Positions 9,296 to 17,507 of a stretch of DNA of 64,000 bases are shown piece by piece. Within the stretch, counting starts at the first letter, position 1. Every line of letters begins with the position of its first letter. A model generated the notes under the pieces. That model searched no databases and had not been told where the DNA came from. It worked only from the letters and a program-made list of their open reading frames with translations. Made by a program: the position numbers and the translations under genes. This stretch comes from an uncultured Erythrobacter sp. (GTDB lineage: Bacteria; Pseudomonadota; Alphaproteobacteria; Sphingomonadales; Sphingomonadaceae): positions 744,001 through 808,000 of the forward strand of contig CANLVN010000002.1 in the NCBI GenBank assembly GCA_947494705.1, written 5' to 3'.

Positions 9296-10558
9296 TCAGC
9301 GGGCGCGGAGCCGCACCGGCAGCCTGGTGATTCCGCGGACGAGGTTTGAAAAAAGACGCTCTGGTTCACCTGTAACCTCGACCCGGGAAAAGCGCTTGTG
9401 AATTTCTTCCCAGATGATCCGCAGCTGCAGTTCCGCGAGCCGGTTTCCCATGCAGCGGTGAATGCCATAGCCGAATGAGAGGTGATGGCGCGGATTTTTG
9501 CGGTCGATGATGAACTGGTCCGCGCGCTCGATAGCACTCTCGTCGCGGTTGCCTGACAGGTACCACATCACCACCTTGTCGCCCTTCTTGATCTGTTTGC
9601 CGCCGATCTCCCAATCTTCCAGCGCGGTGCGGCGCATATGAGTGAGGGGGGTCTGCCAACGGATGATTTCCGGAACCATTTTGCTAATGAGCGAAGGATC
9701 CGCGTCGAGTTTCGCGTACTCGTCCGGGCTTTGGTTCAAGGCGAGCACGCCGCCGCTGATGGAATTGCGTGTTGTGTCGTTTCCACCGACGATCAGCAGC
9801 ATAAGATTGCCGAGAAACTCGAGGAACGGCATGTCGCGCGTGGCGGGAGAATGAGCCATCATCGAGATGAGGTCGTTCTTCGGCTCCTCGTTTATCCGTT
9901 CGTCCCACAGAGTCTTGAAATACATCGCGCAACCGATGAGTTCTTCGCGCCGCGCCTCGTAGGATTCGACGATCCCGGTTTCAGGTGCCGCAGTTGCTAC
10001 ATCGGACCAGCGCGTCAGCTTGCGCCGCTCCTCCCAAGGGAAATCAAACAAGGTTGCCAGCGTCATCGTCGTCAACTCGATCGCAACCTTATCCACCCAG
10101 TCGAAATCTTCGCCAATCGGGAGTTCATCGAGAATCTCTCCCGCGCGCTTGCGGATGATCGGCTCGAGCAGTTGCAGGTTGGACGGAGCCACTGCCGGAG
10201 TCACCGCCTTGCGCTGCTGATCGTGCTTGGGCGGGTCCATCGCTATGAACATTTCAAGTTCGAGCGCGCCTTCCACCGAATGCATGTCCTGGATTGCAAT
10301 TCCGCCTAGCTTCGCTTCCGAAGAGAAGACCTTATGATTGGTGTCCACCGACATGATGTCGTCGAACTTGGTAATGGACCAGTAAGGGCCGACATAGCTC
10401 TCGCGGCAGTAGTGGACAGGTTCTTCGGCGCGCAACCTGTCAAAAAATAGACCGATGGTATCGTTCTGAAACAGGCTTGGCCGGGCCACGTCGATTTCCT
10501 CGATCGGAATTGACGCGATCCTCGCCGCGGCATCCGGCTCGGCGATCTGGCTGTCCAT
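9296..10558 (-). CDS. cytochrome P450, CYP153-like alkane/terminal hydroxylase
   Basis: A 420-residue soluble bacterial P450. The heme ligand is Cys369 in SFGYGIHRCMGNRLAELQ, the I-helix oxygen-binding segment is LIVGGNDTTRNS, and the ExxR region is EIIRWQTPLTHMRRTA. Segments such as FIAMDPPKHDQQRK, LATLFDFPWEERRKLTRWSD and VVMWYLSGNRDESAI match my memory of the CYP153 family, which hydroxylates terminal carbons of alkanes, alicycles and related chains. The ferredoxin follows directly. The gene is first in the leftward operon and diverges from a GntR/FadR regulator. Substrate not provable here; the subfamily should be checked by alignment. Confidence 0.88.
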   Translation of the reverse strand: MDSQIAEPDAAARIASIPIEEIDVARPSLFQNDTIGLFFDRLRAEEPVHYCRESYVGPYWSITKFDDIMSVDTNHKVFSSEAKLGGIAIQDMHSVEGALELEMFIAMDPPKHDQQRKAVTPAVAPSNLQLLEPIIRKRAGEILDELPIGEDFDWVDKVAIELTTMTLATLFDFPWEERRKLTRWSDVATAAPETGIVESYEARREELIGCAMYFKTLWDERINEEPKNDLISMMAHSPATRDMPFLEFLGNLMLLIVGGNDTTRNSISGGVLALNQSPDEYAKLDADPSLISKMVPEIIRWQTPLTHMRRTALEDWEIGGKQIKKGDKVVMWYLSGNRDESAIERADQFIIDRKNPRHHLSFGYGIHRCMGNRLAELQLRIIWEEIHKRFSRVEVTGEPERLFSNLVRGITRLPVRLRAR

Positions 10559-10759
10559 AAGAACTATTCCTTCTACATCTCAGGCCTGATCGGCCTTCAG
10601 TCATCCTTAAGGGAGACATCTCGTGCAGTCAATAAATCGTATACTCTTTTAGTCCCTTGCAGACACCAATCCCATCGGATAGTGTGCCGATCCAGCGAAG
10701 GTTTGCTAATATCCTTATACTGTTTATTCGAGAGGTGCGGGTGTGCTGATGAGTGGCGG

Positions 10760-11488
10760 ATGCCGGCGATGAAGAAGGCCAAGCGTGCCCTTTCTCTTGC
10801 GCAAAGCATCGTGAGGGACATCGAGGCGGGTCGCCATAACCCGGGTGACAGGCTTCCGCGCGAGGATGAAATGCTCGCGCGTTACGAGGTTGCGCGCGCA
10901 ACTTTGCGGGAGGCTTTGCGGTTCCTGGAATTGCAAGGGGTCATCCATCTCCAGCTCGGCCGTGGTGGAGGTCCCGTCGTAGCCCGTCCGCAGACCGGCG
11001 ATTTTGCAAGCAGTTTGTCATTGATTCTGCATTTCATGGAAGCCGATTTGCGTGGTTTGCTTGAATTGCGCGAAGCAATTGCTCCCGATGTCGCAGGGTA
11101 TGCAGCCCAGCGTGCAACTACCGCTGATCTCAGCGCGTTGGCAGGGTGTCTGGCGGAATTGAGGCATCATGAAGCCTCTGATCAATTCGAGGAACTTAAT
11201 CGCAGATTTCACGACTTGTTGGGTTGGGCGAGCGGCAATCCGCTGTTCGGTTTGCTGACCTCTGCGATGCATCTGTTGACCCGCGAGTTTTCCCATTCGC
11301 TGGGATATTCGGCACAGGAACGGGCGGTGCAGATGAAGTTTCTGGTGCGGGTGCTCGAGGCAGTGCGGACTGGCGACAGCGCCGCGGCCCGTCAAGCAAT
11401 GAGCCGGTTGGTGGCCGGCTCTGCCGTCTATCTTTCGGAGCGCAGCCCCGAGCTGGTCTCGCAGCGGGTGCGGTGGGGGCAGCTGTAG
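10760..11488 (+). CDS. GntR-family regulator, FadR/FCD subfamily
   Basis: The protein has an N-terminal GntR winged helix (PGDRLPREDEMLARYEVARATLREALRFLELQGVI) and a C-terminal all-helical FCD ligand-binding domain (LLELREAIAPDVAGYAAQ, LNRRFHDLL, and HLLTREFSHSL). ATG at 10760 gives 242 residues, normal for the family; an in-frame ATG at 10682 would add residues with no similarity. It sits between the leftward P450 operon and the rightward catabolic operon, about 200 bases from the P450 start, and is the obvious candidate to control both in response to an acyl-CoA or acid intermediate. Confidence 0.88.
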   Translation: MPAMKKAKRALSLAQSIVRDIEAGRHNPGDRLPREDEMLARYEVARATLREALRFLELQGVIHLQLGRGGGPVVARPQTGDFASSLSLILHFMEADLRGLLELREAIAPDVAGYAAQRATTADLSALAGCLAELRHHEASDQFEELNRRFHDLLGWASGNPLFGLLTSAMHLLTREFSHSLGYSAQERAVQMKFLVRVLEAVRTGDSAAARQAMSRLVAGSAVYLSERSPELVSQRVRWGQL

Positions 11489-11538
11489 AATTTTCAATAG
11501 TTTGAGTGTGCGTTTAGGCAAGTGGCTGGAGAGGAAGA

Positions 11539-12681
11539 ATGGCGTTGAAGAGCCGAATATGCGAAATGCTGGGGATCCGGTACCCGATCCTGCTTGCCGG
11601 GATGGGCGGAGCGAGCGTTCCGGCGCTGGCGGCTGCGGTTTCGAATGCCGGCGGGCTCGGGGTCCTGGGTGCCGCGGCGTGTTCGCCCGATCAGTTGCGT
11701 GACTGGATTCGCCAGACCCGGGAATTGACCGACAAACCTTTCGGTGTCGATACGCTGCTCCCCGCGTCGGTCAGGCGCGGCTCTGCCCCTCAAAGCGGTG
11801 CTGCACCCCAAAATCCCATGGATCTGATGGGTGAATATCAGCAGTTCGCGCGCGACTTCATGGATCGTGAAGAGCTTCCGGAGGTCGATGCTGCCGCCGC
11901 CATGCGGGCGGCGGGCGCGCCTGAAATGGGCAAGGGCGGCCCGCAGTTGTTCTCGAAGGAATTCTTTGAGGCGCAGATGGAAGTGGTGATCGAGGAAAAG
12001 GTGCCGGTTTATGCTGCCGGCCTTGGCAATCCTGAACCGTGGATGGATCGGCTCCATGCCAATGGCACCAAGGTCATGGCGGTGATCGGCAAGGTCAAGC
12101 ACGCCGAACAGGTCGTCGGGTCGGGCATCGACATGATCGTCGCGCAAGGGCACGATGGCGGAGGTCACAACTCGCCGATCGGGACTATTTCCTTGATTCC
12201 CCAGGTGGTCGACGCCGTTGGCGATCGTGTTCCTGTCCTTGGGGCCGGCGGTATCTCGGATGGCCGGGGTGTTGCCGCTGCGATGATGCTGGGGGCAGAG
12301 GGCGCGTGGGTCGGCACGGCATTTCTCGCGACCGAGGAAGCGGGCATCGAGCGCTTCCAGAAAGAGGCGATCACCGAAAGCGGCGATGCCGATACGGTCG
12401 TTAGTCGATCGCTTACCGGCAAACCGGCGCGCATGATCCGTAACAAATGGGCCGACGCCTGGGTGCAGGCCGGAAAGGAGCCTCTGCCGATGCCCTATCA
12501 GTCGATGATCTCCGGCCCGGTCATGGCCTCCGGGATCAAGGCCGAGCGCAAGGATGTCATCCCCGGCTTCGCGGGGCAAGGCATCGGCCTGATCGATTCG
12601 ATCCGGCCTGCCGCCGAAGTGATGCGCGACCTGGTCGATGGAGCCGAGAAGGCGTTGGCGTCCGCTGGCATCTACAAGTGA
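11539..12681 (+). CDS. nitronate monooxygenase-family flavoprotein
   Basis: A 380-residue TIM-barrel FMN protein of the NMO/2-nitropropane dioxygenase family. Conserved parts are YPILLAGMGG near the N terminus, SNAGGLGVLG, GHDGGGHNSPIG (FMN phosphate region with the conserved His) and PVLGAGGISDGRGVAAAMMLGA. A good Shine-Dalgarno (GAGAGGAAG) precedes ATG 11539. Proteins of this family in catabolic clusters need not act on nitronates; relatives in steroid ring degradation work as CoA-ester reductases or dehydrogenases. It is the first enzyme gene of the rightward operon, so a CoA-ester oxidoreductase role is an inference. Confidence 0.82.
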   Translation: MALKSRICEMLGIRYPILLAGMGGASVPALAAAVSNAGGLGVLGAAACSPDQLRDWIRQTRELTDKPFGVDTLLPASVRRGSAPQSGAAPQNPMDLMGEYQQFARDFMDREELPEVDAAAAMRAAGAPEMGKGGPQLFSKEFFEAQMEVVIEEKVPVYAAGLGNPEPWMDRLHANGTKVMAVIGKVKHAEQVVGSGIDMIVAQGHDGGGHNSPIGTISLIPQVVDAVGDRVPVLGAGGISDGRGVAAAMMLGAEGAWVGTAFLATEEAGIERFQKEAITESGDADTVVSRSLTGKPARMIRNKWADAWVQAGKEPLPMPYQSMISGPVMASGIKAERKDVIPGFAGQGIGLIDSIRPAAEVMRDLVDGAEKALASAGIYK

Positions 12682-12761
12682 AGCGCAGGAGGCAAGAAGA
12701 TGGCTTACGCCAAAGGTCATGAATTGCGCCGCCCCGTAGAGCCTCTCAGAGCGCTGGGGCA

Positions 12762-13454
12762 ATGAGGCAGTTGATTGCCGACAGGGAGGATACGGCGCAG
12801 GTGTTCCGTATCGTCAAGGCATTGTCGGGCAATTCCTATTATCGGAATTTCAATCGCTTCATGAAGTCGAGCGATGGGCGGCGTATCGCTTCCGACCGGG
12901 CCGACCTACTTGAAACCTTGTGCGATCGCAAACGCCTTGCGACCTGTGCGTCTGGCACGCTTGGCCGAGCCTACCTCGATTTTGTTTACGGGGAGGGTCT
13001 GACAGCAGAAGGTCTGGCGGAAGCCAGCGAGGCCGGAGGTCTGGAGGACCTCGGCGACCCCGATGTTTCCCTCTATCGTCGGCGCCTTCGCGATTCGCAT
13101 GACCTGTTTCATGACGTCGCCGGATACGGCAGGGACGCACTGGGCGAATTGTGCGTGCTGTCCTTCGGAAACGCGCAATTCTATAATCACGGGATCGCTT
13201 TCATCTTGGGCGTCGGCATTCCCAAGATGAAACTGGAAGCTGCCCAGTTGCCAGTGGCGCGCGCTGCATTTGAAGCGTGGCGCCGGGGCCGGGCTGCAGC
13301 CGATCTGACCACCTTCTACTGGGAAGAAAATCTCGATCGTCCGTTGGAGGATGTCCGCCGCGAGTTGCGACTGCGTCCGCCGGAGACCTATCAGAGGGTG
13401 CGCGCTCTTTCCGAACAGCTCGAACGCGATTACCAGGCGGTCAGGCAGGCATGA
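12762..13454 (+). CDS. Coq4-family protein, 5' end apparently frameshifted
   Basis: A 230-residue protein of the Coq4 family, showing the metal-site motif [17 protein letters not shown], an exact HDxxH-x11-E match. Coq4 takes part in ubiquinone ring modification in eukaryotes; bacterial copies in catabolic islands have no settled role. The strong ribosome site AGGAGG (12687-12692) serves ATG 12700, whose 21-codon frame ([21 protein letters not shown]) stops at 12765 exactly where this frame begins (ATGA at 12762). One extra G at the GGGG run near 12755 would fuse them into a longer protein of normal Coq4 form. Its ATGA overlap with the next gene places it in the operon. Confidence 0.82.
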   Translation: MRQLIADREDTAQVFRIVKALSGNSYYRNFNRFMKSSDGRRIASDRADLLETLCDRKRLATCASGTLGRAYLDFVYGEGLTAEGLAEASEAGGLEDLGDPDVSLYRRRLRDSHDLFHDVAGYGRDALGELCVLSFGNAQFYNHGIAFILGVGIPKMKLEAAQLPVARAAFEAWRRGRAAADLTTFYWEENLDRPLEDVRRELRLRPPETYQRVRALSEQLERDYQAVRQA

Positions 13455-14623
13455 GCTTAAGCGACAAATCGGCCATCACCGGAGTGGGCGAAACCGCTTT
13501 CGTGAAAGGCACCGAGAAAACCGCGGTCGACATGATGCTGGAAGCATCGCGCAAAGCCATAGCAGATGCAGGGCTGAAGCCGTCGGATATCGACGGCATG
13601 GTTCCTCCGCCGATCTACACCACCTCGGAAGAGATGGCGGCTAACCTCGGTATCGAAGTTCTGCGCTATGCCTCTACGGTCCACATGGGCGGGGCGAGCC
13701 CTACCACGGCACTCCAGAACGCCGCGATGGCAATTGCCAGCGGCTTATGCGACCATGTGCTGGTGACGCTCGGGTGGAACGGTTATTCCGCCTTGCGGCC
13801 CAAGCCTGGCGCACCGCCGACGCGGCCGATGAACATGAACACCCTGACGAATACGATCCAAGGCTATTACATTCCGTATGGCGTGTTCCTGCCGGTGCAG
13901 ATGTATGCCTGGCTCGCCACCCGGCACTCCCGAATTTACGATATCGGCCCGGAAGCGATGGCGGCCGTTGCACTGGCGTGCCGTCGCCATGCGCAGATGA
14001 ATCCGCAGGCCTTCACTTATGGCCGGGAACTGGATGCCGAAACCTACCATTCCGCGCGCTGGATATCCGAACCCTTTCGCCTCTACGATTGCTGTCTGGA
14101 GACTGACGGGGCATGCGCAGTCGTGGTTTCGCGAATAGACCGCGCCAGGGACATGCCGCATGTTCCCGTGAGCATCGCCGGTGCGGCTGAAGGGCATCCT
14201 TACCCCGCCGACGATATCCCTTCGCGTCCCGACCCCTTCAAGATCGGCCTGAGCTACGCCGCGCCGCGCGCGTTCGAAATGGCGGGGGTCGATCGCGAAG
14301 ACATGGATTTTCTGCAGATCTACGACTGCTTCACCTACGTGGTTCTCCTTCAGCTGGAGGCCCTGGGCTATTGCGAACCAGGTGGACAGGCAGAGTTCGT
14401 CGCGAATGGCCAGATCGAGCTGGGCGGGCGCTATCCCGTCAACACCCATGGCGGCCTGCTGAGCGAGGCCCATGTTTGGGGACTGAACCATGTCGTCGAG
14501 GCGGTGCGTCAGTTGCGCCACGATTGTGGGGAGCGGCAGGTCGAAGGCGCCCAGACCGGCCTGGTGACCGGCTGGGGCGATCTGGGTGACGGCAGTATAG
14601 CGATTTTGAGGAGGTTTGCGTGA
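13451..14623 (+). CDS. thiolase-like lipid-transfer protein (SCP2-type thiolase superfamily)
   Basis: A 390-residue thiolase-fold protein, from [17 protein letters not shown] through [22 protein letters not shown] to the C-terminal [17 protein letters not shown]. Where true thiolases have the nucleophilic Cys it has the SCP-x/Ltp-type pattern, with HMGGAS at that position. In steroid degradation, such Ltp proteins pair with a DUF35 protein to form a retro-aldolase that cleaves a side chain from a CoA thioester. Here the next gene is a DUF35 protein joined by a GTGA overlap, which supports the same type of complex. The start at 13451 is fixed by the ATGA overlap with Coq4. Confidence 0.85.
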   Translation: MSLSDKSAITGVGETAFVKGTEKTAVDMMLEASRKAIADAGLKPSDIDGMVPPPIYTTSEEMAANLGIEVLRYASTVHMGGASPTTALQNAAMAIASGLCDHVLVTLGWNGYSALRPKPGAPPTRPMNMNTLTNTIQGYYIPYGVFLPVQMYAWLATRHSRIYDIGPEAMAAVALACRRHAQMNPQAFTYGRELDAETYHSARWISEPFRLYDCCLETDGACAVVVSRIDRARDMPHVPVSIAGAAEGHPYPADDIPSRPDPFKIGLSYAAPRAFEMAGVDREDMDFLQIYDCFTYVVLLQLEALGYCEPGGQAEFVANGQIELGGRYPVNTHGGLLSEAHVWGLNHVVEAVRQLRHDCGERQVEGAQTGLVTGWGDLGDGSIAILRRFA

Positions 14624-15096
14624 GCGACGAGAAAGATCTGCCGCCCAAGATGCGCCCCTCGGCGCAGGCCGCACCAGCCAAGCCAAAGCCGCGCCCGCAG
14701 GATCCGGTGGAGCAGGAATTCTGGAACCGGTGTCAGGACGGCAACCTTTACTTCCAGCAGTGCGAAGGATGCGGCAGTTTTCGGCATTTGCCGCGCTATA
14801 TGTGCGCCCGATGCGGTTCTCCTGAATGGTCGTGGGAGCGTAGCACCGGCAATGGCACGCTGTTTTCCTGGACGGTGACCCATCAGGCACTGCATCCCGC
14901 CTTCGCCGGCGAGATTCCCTTCATCGCTGCGGTGGTGGAACTGGAGGAGGGAGTGCGCATGGCAACCCGGCTGGTCGATTGCGCGCTCGACGAGCTTGAG
15001 CTCGATCTGCCGGTCACGCTGGATTTCGAGCCGATCTCCGAAGATTTTCGCCTGCCAGTATTCCGACCCGTCGCGATCGCGCGCGCAGAAGGATAG
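14620..15096 (+). CDS. DUF35 zinc-ribbon/OB-fold partner protein
   Basis: A 158-residue DUF35 protein: rubredoxin-like zinc ribbon with the four cysteines in [20 protein letters not shown], followed by an OB-fold ([34 protein letters not shown]). GTG 14620 overlaps the thiolase stop and is preceded by GAGGAGG at 14607-14613. Proteins of this type bind acyl-CoA and combine with Ltp-type thiolase-like proteins into aldolases or with MaoC domains into hydratases. The proline- and lysine-rich N terminus (about 25 residues) is probably disordered. Confidence 0.87.
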   Translation: MSDEKDLPPKMRPSAQAAPAKPKPRPQDPVEQEFWNRCQDGNLYFQQCEGCGSFRHLPRYMCARCGSPEWSWERSTGNGTLFSWTVTHQALHPAFAGEIPFIAAVVELEEGVRMATRLVDCALDELELDLPVTLDFEPISEDFRLPVFRPVAIARAEG

Positions 15097-15102
15097 ACCA
15101 AG

Positions 15103-16353
15103 ATGGATCTCGACTACGGACCCCAGTATGACGCGTTTCGCGAGGAAGTGCGCCAGTTCCTGCAAACCCACGGTCACCGCGCACCCGATGGCCAAGGCCG
15201 TGCCGCGCGCCCTTCCCCCGAAGCCGTCGAATGGCAAAAGCTGTTGATCCTGCATGGTTACACGGCGCGTACGATTCCCAAGGAATACGGCGGATACGGA
15301 GCCGAGCCGGACATCCTGAAATCGCGGATCATTGCCGAGGAATTTTCGCGCGCTGGCATCCCCGCAGGCCTTGCGAACCAGGGCATTTCCATGCTCGTTC
15401 CCACGCTGCTGGAACTCGGAACCGAAGCCCAGAAACGGCAATGGATCGAGCCGACCCTAAATGGCGAGATAGTCTGGTGTCAGGGATATTCGGAACCTGG
15501 AGCGGGATCGGACCTCGCCGCGCTCAAGACCAGCGCCCGCGTCGAAAATGGCGACTTTGTCATCAACGGACAGAAGATCTGGACCAGCACGGCCAAGCAG
15601 GCGGACATGATCTTTTGCCTTGTTCGGACCGAACCGGACGCGCCCAAGCACGGCGGCATCTCCTACTTGATCTTCTCGATGGACACACCAGGGATCGAGG
15701 TCCGACCACTCAAGACCATGACCGGTCATGCCGAGTTCAATGAAACGTTCTTTACCGACGTGCGGGTTCCCCTGGATCAGATCGTCGGGCAGCGCGGGCA
15801 GGGGTGGTACGTGGCCAATGCCACACTGGGCCATGAACGTGGCATGCTGGGCGACCCCGATGCACTGGAAAACCGGCTCCAGGCGCTGGTCAGGCTGATG
15901 CAAAAAGAACGCATCGGCCAGGGTTGCGCAATGGACAACGCCGTTCTGCGTGACCGGCTGGTTGCATTGCAAGCCGAAGTCGCGGCGATGAAATTCAACG
16001 GCATGCGCATCCTGTCGAACAGCCTTAGGGGGGATGCCGGCGGCATGGCGAAACTTGTCGTGAAGCTGCAGAGCTGTGAGCTCGCCCATCAGATTTCCGC
16101 GCTCGCGATCGACGCAATGGGCGAGATGGGCATACTCTATCACGGAAGCGAGCGCGAGCGCGAAGACGGTGCCTGGCAGTGGAACTACATGTTCCAGCTT
16201 GGTCTGATCATCGGTGGAGGCACCGCCCAGATCCAGAAGAACATCATCGCCGAACGCGGGCTGGAAATGCCGCGCGAACCCAAGTTCGCAACGCCTCCCG
16301 CCGTCGAACAGGCGACGGCCGTTGCAAGCGGGCAGAATAAGGGAGCCGCCTGA
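15103..16353 (+). CDS. acyl-CoA dehydrogenase, large subunit type
   Basis: A 416-residue acyl-CoA dehydrogenase with WCQGYSEPGAGSDLAAL, GQKIWTSTAKQADMIFCL and the C-terminal IIGGGTAQIQKNIIAERGLEMP. As in the enzyme at 7661, the position of the usual catalytic Glu is Gly, which fits an obligate heteromer. Its stop overlaps the ATG of the shorter dehydrogenase at 16353, making this the second long-plus-short pair in the island. A tail of about 25 residues after the conserved core is rich in Ala, Gln and Val. It probably desaturates a bulky CoA thioester produced by the ligase at 17508. Confidence 0.88.
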   Translation: MDLDYGPQYDAFREEVRQFLQTHGHRAPDGQGRAARPSPEAVEWQKLLILHGYTARTIPKEYGGYGAEPDILKSRIIAEEFSRAGIPAGLANQGISMLVPTLLELGTEAQKRQWIEPTLNGEIVWCQGYSEPGAGSDLAALKTSARVENGDFVINGQKIWTSTAKQADMIFCLVRTEPDAPKHGGISYLIFSMDTPGIEVRPLKTMTGHAEFNETFFTDVRVPLDQIVGQRGQGWYVANATLGHERGMLGDPDALENRLQALVRLMQKERIGQGCAMDNAVLRDRLVALQAEVAAMKFNGMRILSNSLRGDAGGMAKLVVKLQSCELAHQISALAIDAMGEMGILYHGSEREREDGAWQWNYMFQLGLIIGGGTAQIQKNIIAERGLEMPREPKFATPPAVEQATAVASGQNKGAA

Positions 16354-17444
16354 TGGATTTCGGACTTTCGCAAGACCAAGAGATGCTCTGCGACGCGATC
16401 AGCCGCACTCTTGCTGATACTTGTCCGCTCGATCATGTGCGCGAATGCGCGGAGGGCTCGGTTCCCTTCAGCGACAACGTGCGTTCGGCGCTGGGCGAAA
16501 TCGGCATTTGGGGAATGATGGTTCCCGAGCAACATGACGGGCTCGGGATGACAATGCTCGATGCCGCCGCTGTGGCCGAGCAGCTCGGCTATGCCGTCGC
16601 GCCGGTGCCTTTTATCGGTGCCCATGTACTGGCACCCCTTGCGCTGGCACAGGGCGGTAGCGAGGAGTTGAAGGCGCACTGGCTGCCGAGGATAGCGAAG
16701 GGCGAGGCGCAAATCGCCGTCGCGATCGCGGAAACGGTGGAGATCCGGGACCGGGCAGGCGTGGACTTCGACGGCGCAAAGCTCGACGGAACGGCTTTGT
16801 TCGCGCTCGACTTCCTGGAAGCCGACGCGTTTCTGGTAGCCGATACCGCCGGTCGTATGCACTTCGTAGCTGGCGATGCTGCGGGTCTGGAGAAGGTTGC
16901 TCTCAAAACGATCGACCGCACCCGGAGCGTAGGGGAGCTGCGGTTTTCTGGCGTAGCGGGCGAGGCTCTCGCGGACGATGGTGGGGCCACAGTCAGGCGC
17001 CTGCGGGACGCCGGCCGGGTGCTCCTGGCCGCCGATAGCCTCGGTGCGGGCCAGGCTATGATCGAAAAAGCGGTCGACTATGCCGGGCAGCGCGAACAGT
17101 TCGGACGAGTGATCGGCAGCTTCCAGGCGGTCAAGCATATGTGCGCGGAAATGGCTGCCCGCCATGAACCATGCCGTTCGCTGGTCTGGTATGCCGCCCA
17201 TGCGTTCGATGCGACGCCCGACGAGGCTTCGCTGGTGGCATGCCATGCCAAATCACATACGGGCGAAGTCCACCGTTTTGTCGCCCGAACCTCAACCGAG
17301 GTGCATGGGGGGATGGGTTTTACCGATCTCCTAGGTCTGCATTTCTGGTTCAAGCGAATCGGTTTCGACCGCCAGGTTCTGGGAAGTCCCGAAGCGGTCC
17401 GGGCCGAAGCAGCGGCCTTGCAGGGGTGGACGCAGGTCGCATGA
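16353..17444 (+). CDS. acyl-CoA dehydrogenase, small subunit type
   Basis: A 363-residue acyl-CoA dehydrogenase-like protein, with DFGLSQDQEMLCDAISRTL at the N terminus, REQFGRVIGSFQAVKHMCAEM in the helical domain, and STEVHGGMGFTDLLGLHFWFKR near the C terminus. It is closest in architecture to the small subunit at 6572. ATG overlaps the upstream dehydrogenase stop, so the two are co-translated. It likely supplies half of the active site of a heterotetramer. Its middle domain is degenerate compared with classical enzymes. Confidence 0.86.
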   Translation: MDFGLSQDQEMLCDAISRTLADTCPLDHVRECAEGSVPFSDNVRSALGEIGIWGMMVPEQHDGLGMTMLDAAAVAEQLGYAVAPVPFIGAHVLAPLALAQGGSEELKAHWLPRIAKGEAQIAVAIAETVEIRDRAGVDFDGAKLDGTALFALDFLEADAFLVADTAGRMHFVAGDAAGLEKVALKTIDRTRSVGELRFSGVAGEALADDGGATVRRLRDAGRVLLAADSLGAGQAMIEKAVDYAGQREQFGRVIGSFQAVKHMCAEMAARHEPCRSLVWYAAHAFDATPDEASLVACHAKSHTGEVHRFVARTSTEVHGGMGFTDLLGLHFWFKRIGFDRQVLGSPEAVRAEAAALQGWTQVA

Positions 17445-17507
17445 GACGATGAATTAGGCGCACGCTACCGACAAAATCGTGGCCACCAAGGAGAGAGGAA
17501 TTAATAC

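Noticed and set aside
11494..12762. A 422-codon - strand frame opposite the nitronate monooxygenase-like gene
   Set aside because: Antisense artefact of GC-rich codon use; no recognisable domain, and the + strand gene is conserved throughout.
13745..15441. Long - strand frames opposite the thiolase-like, DUF35 and dehydrogenase genes
   Set aside because: They cross several conserved + strand genes and have no ribosome site or domain.
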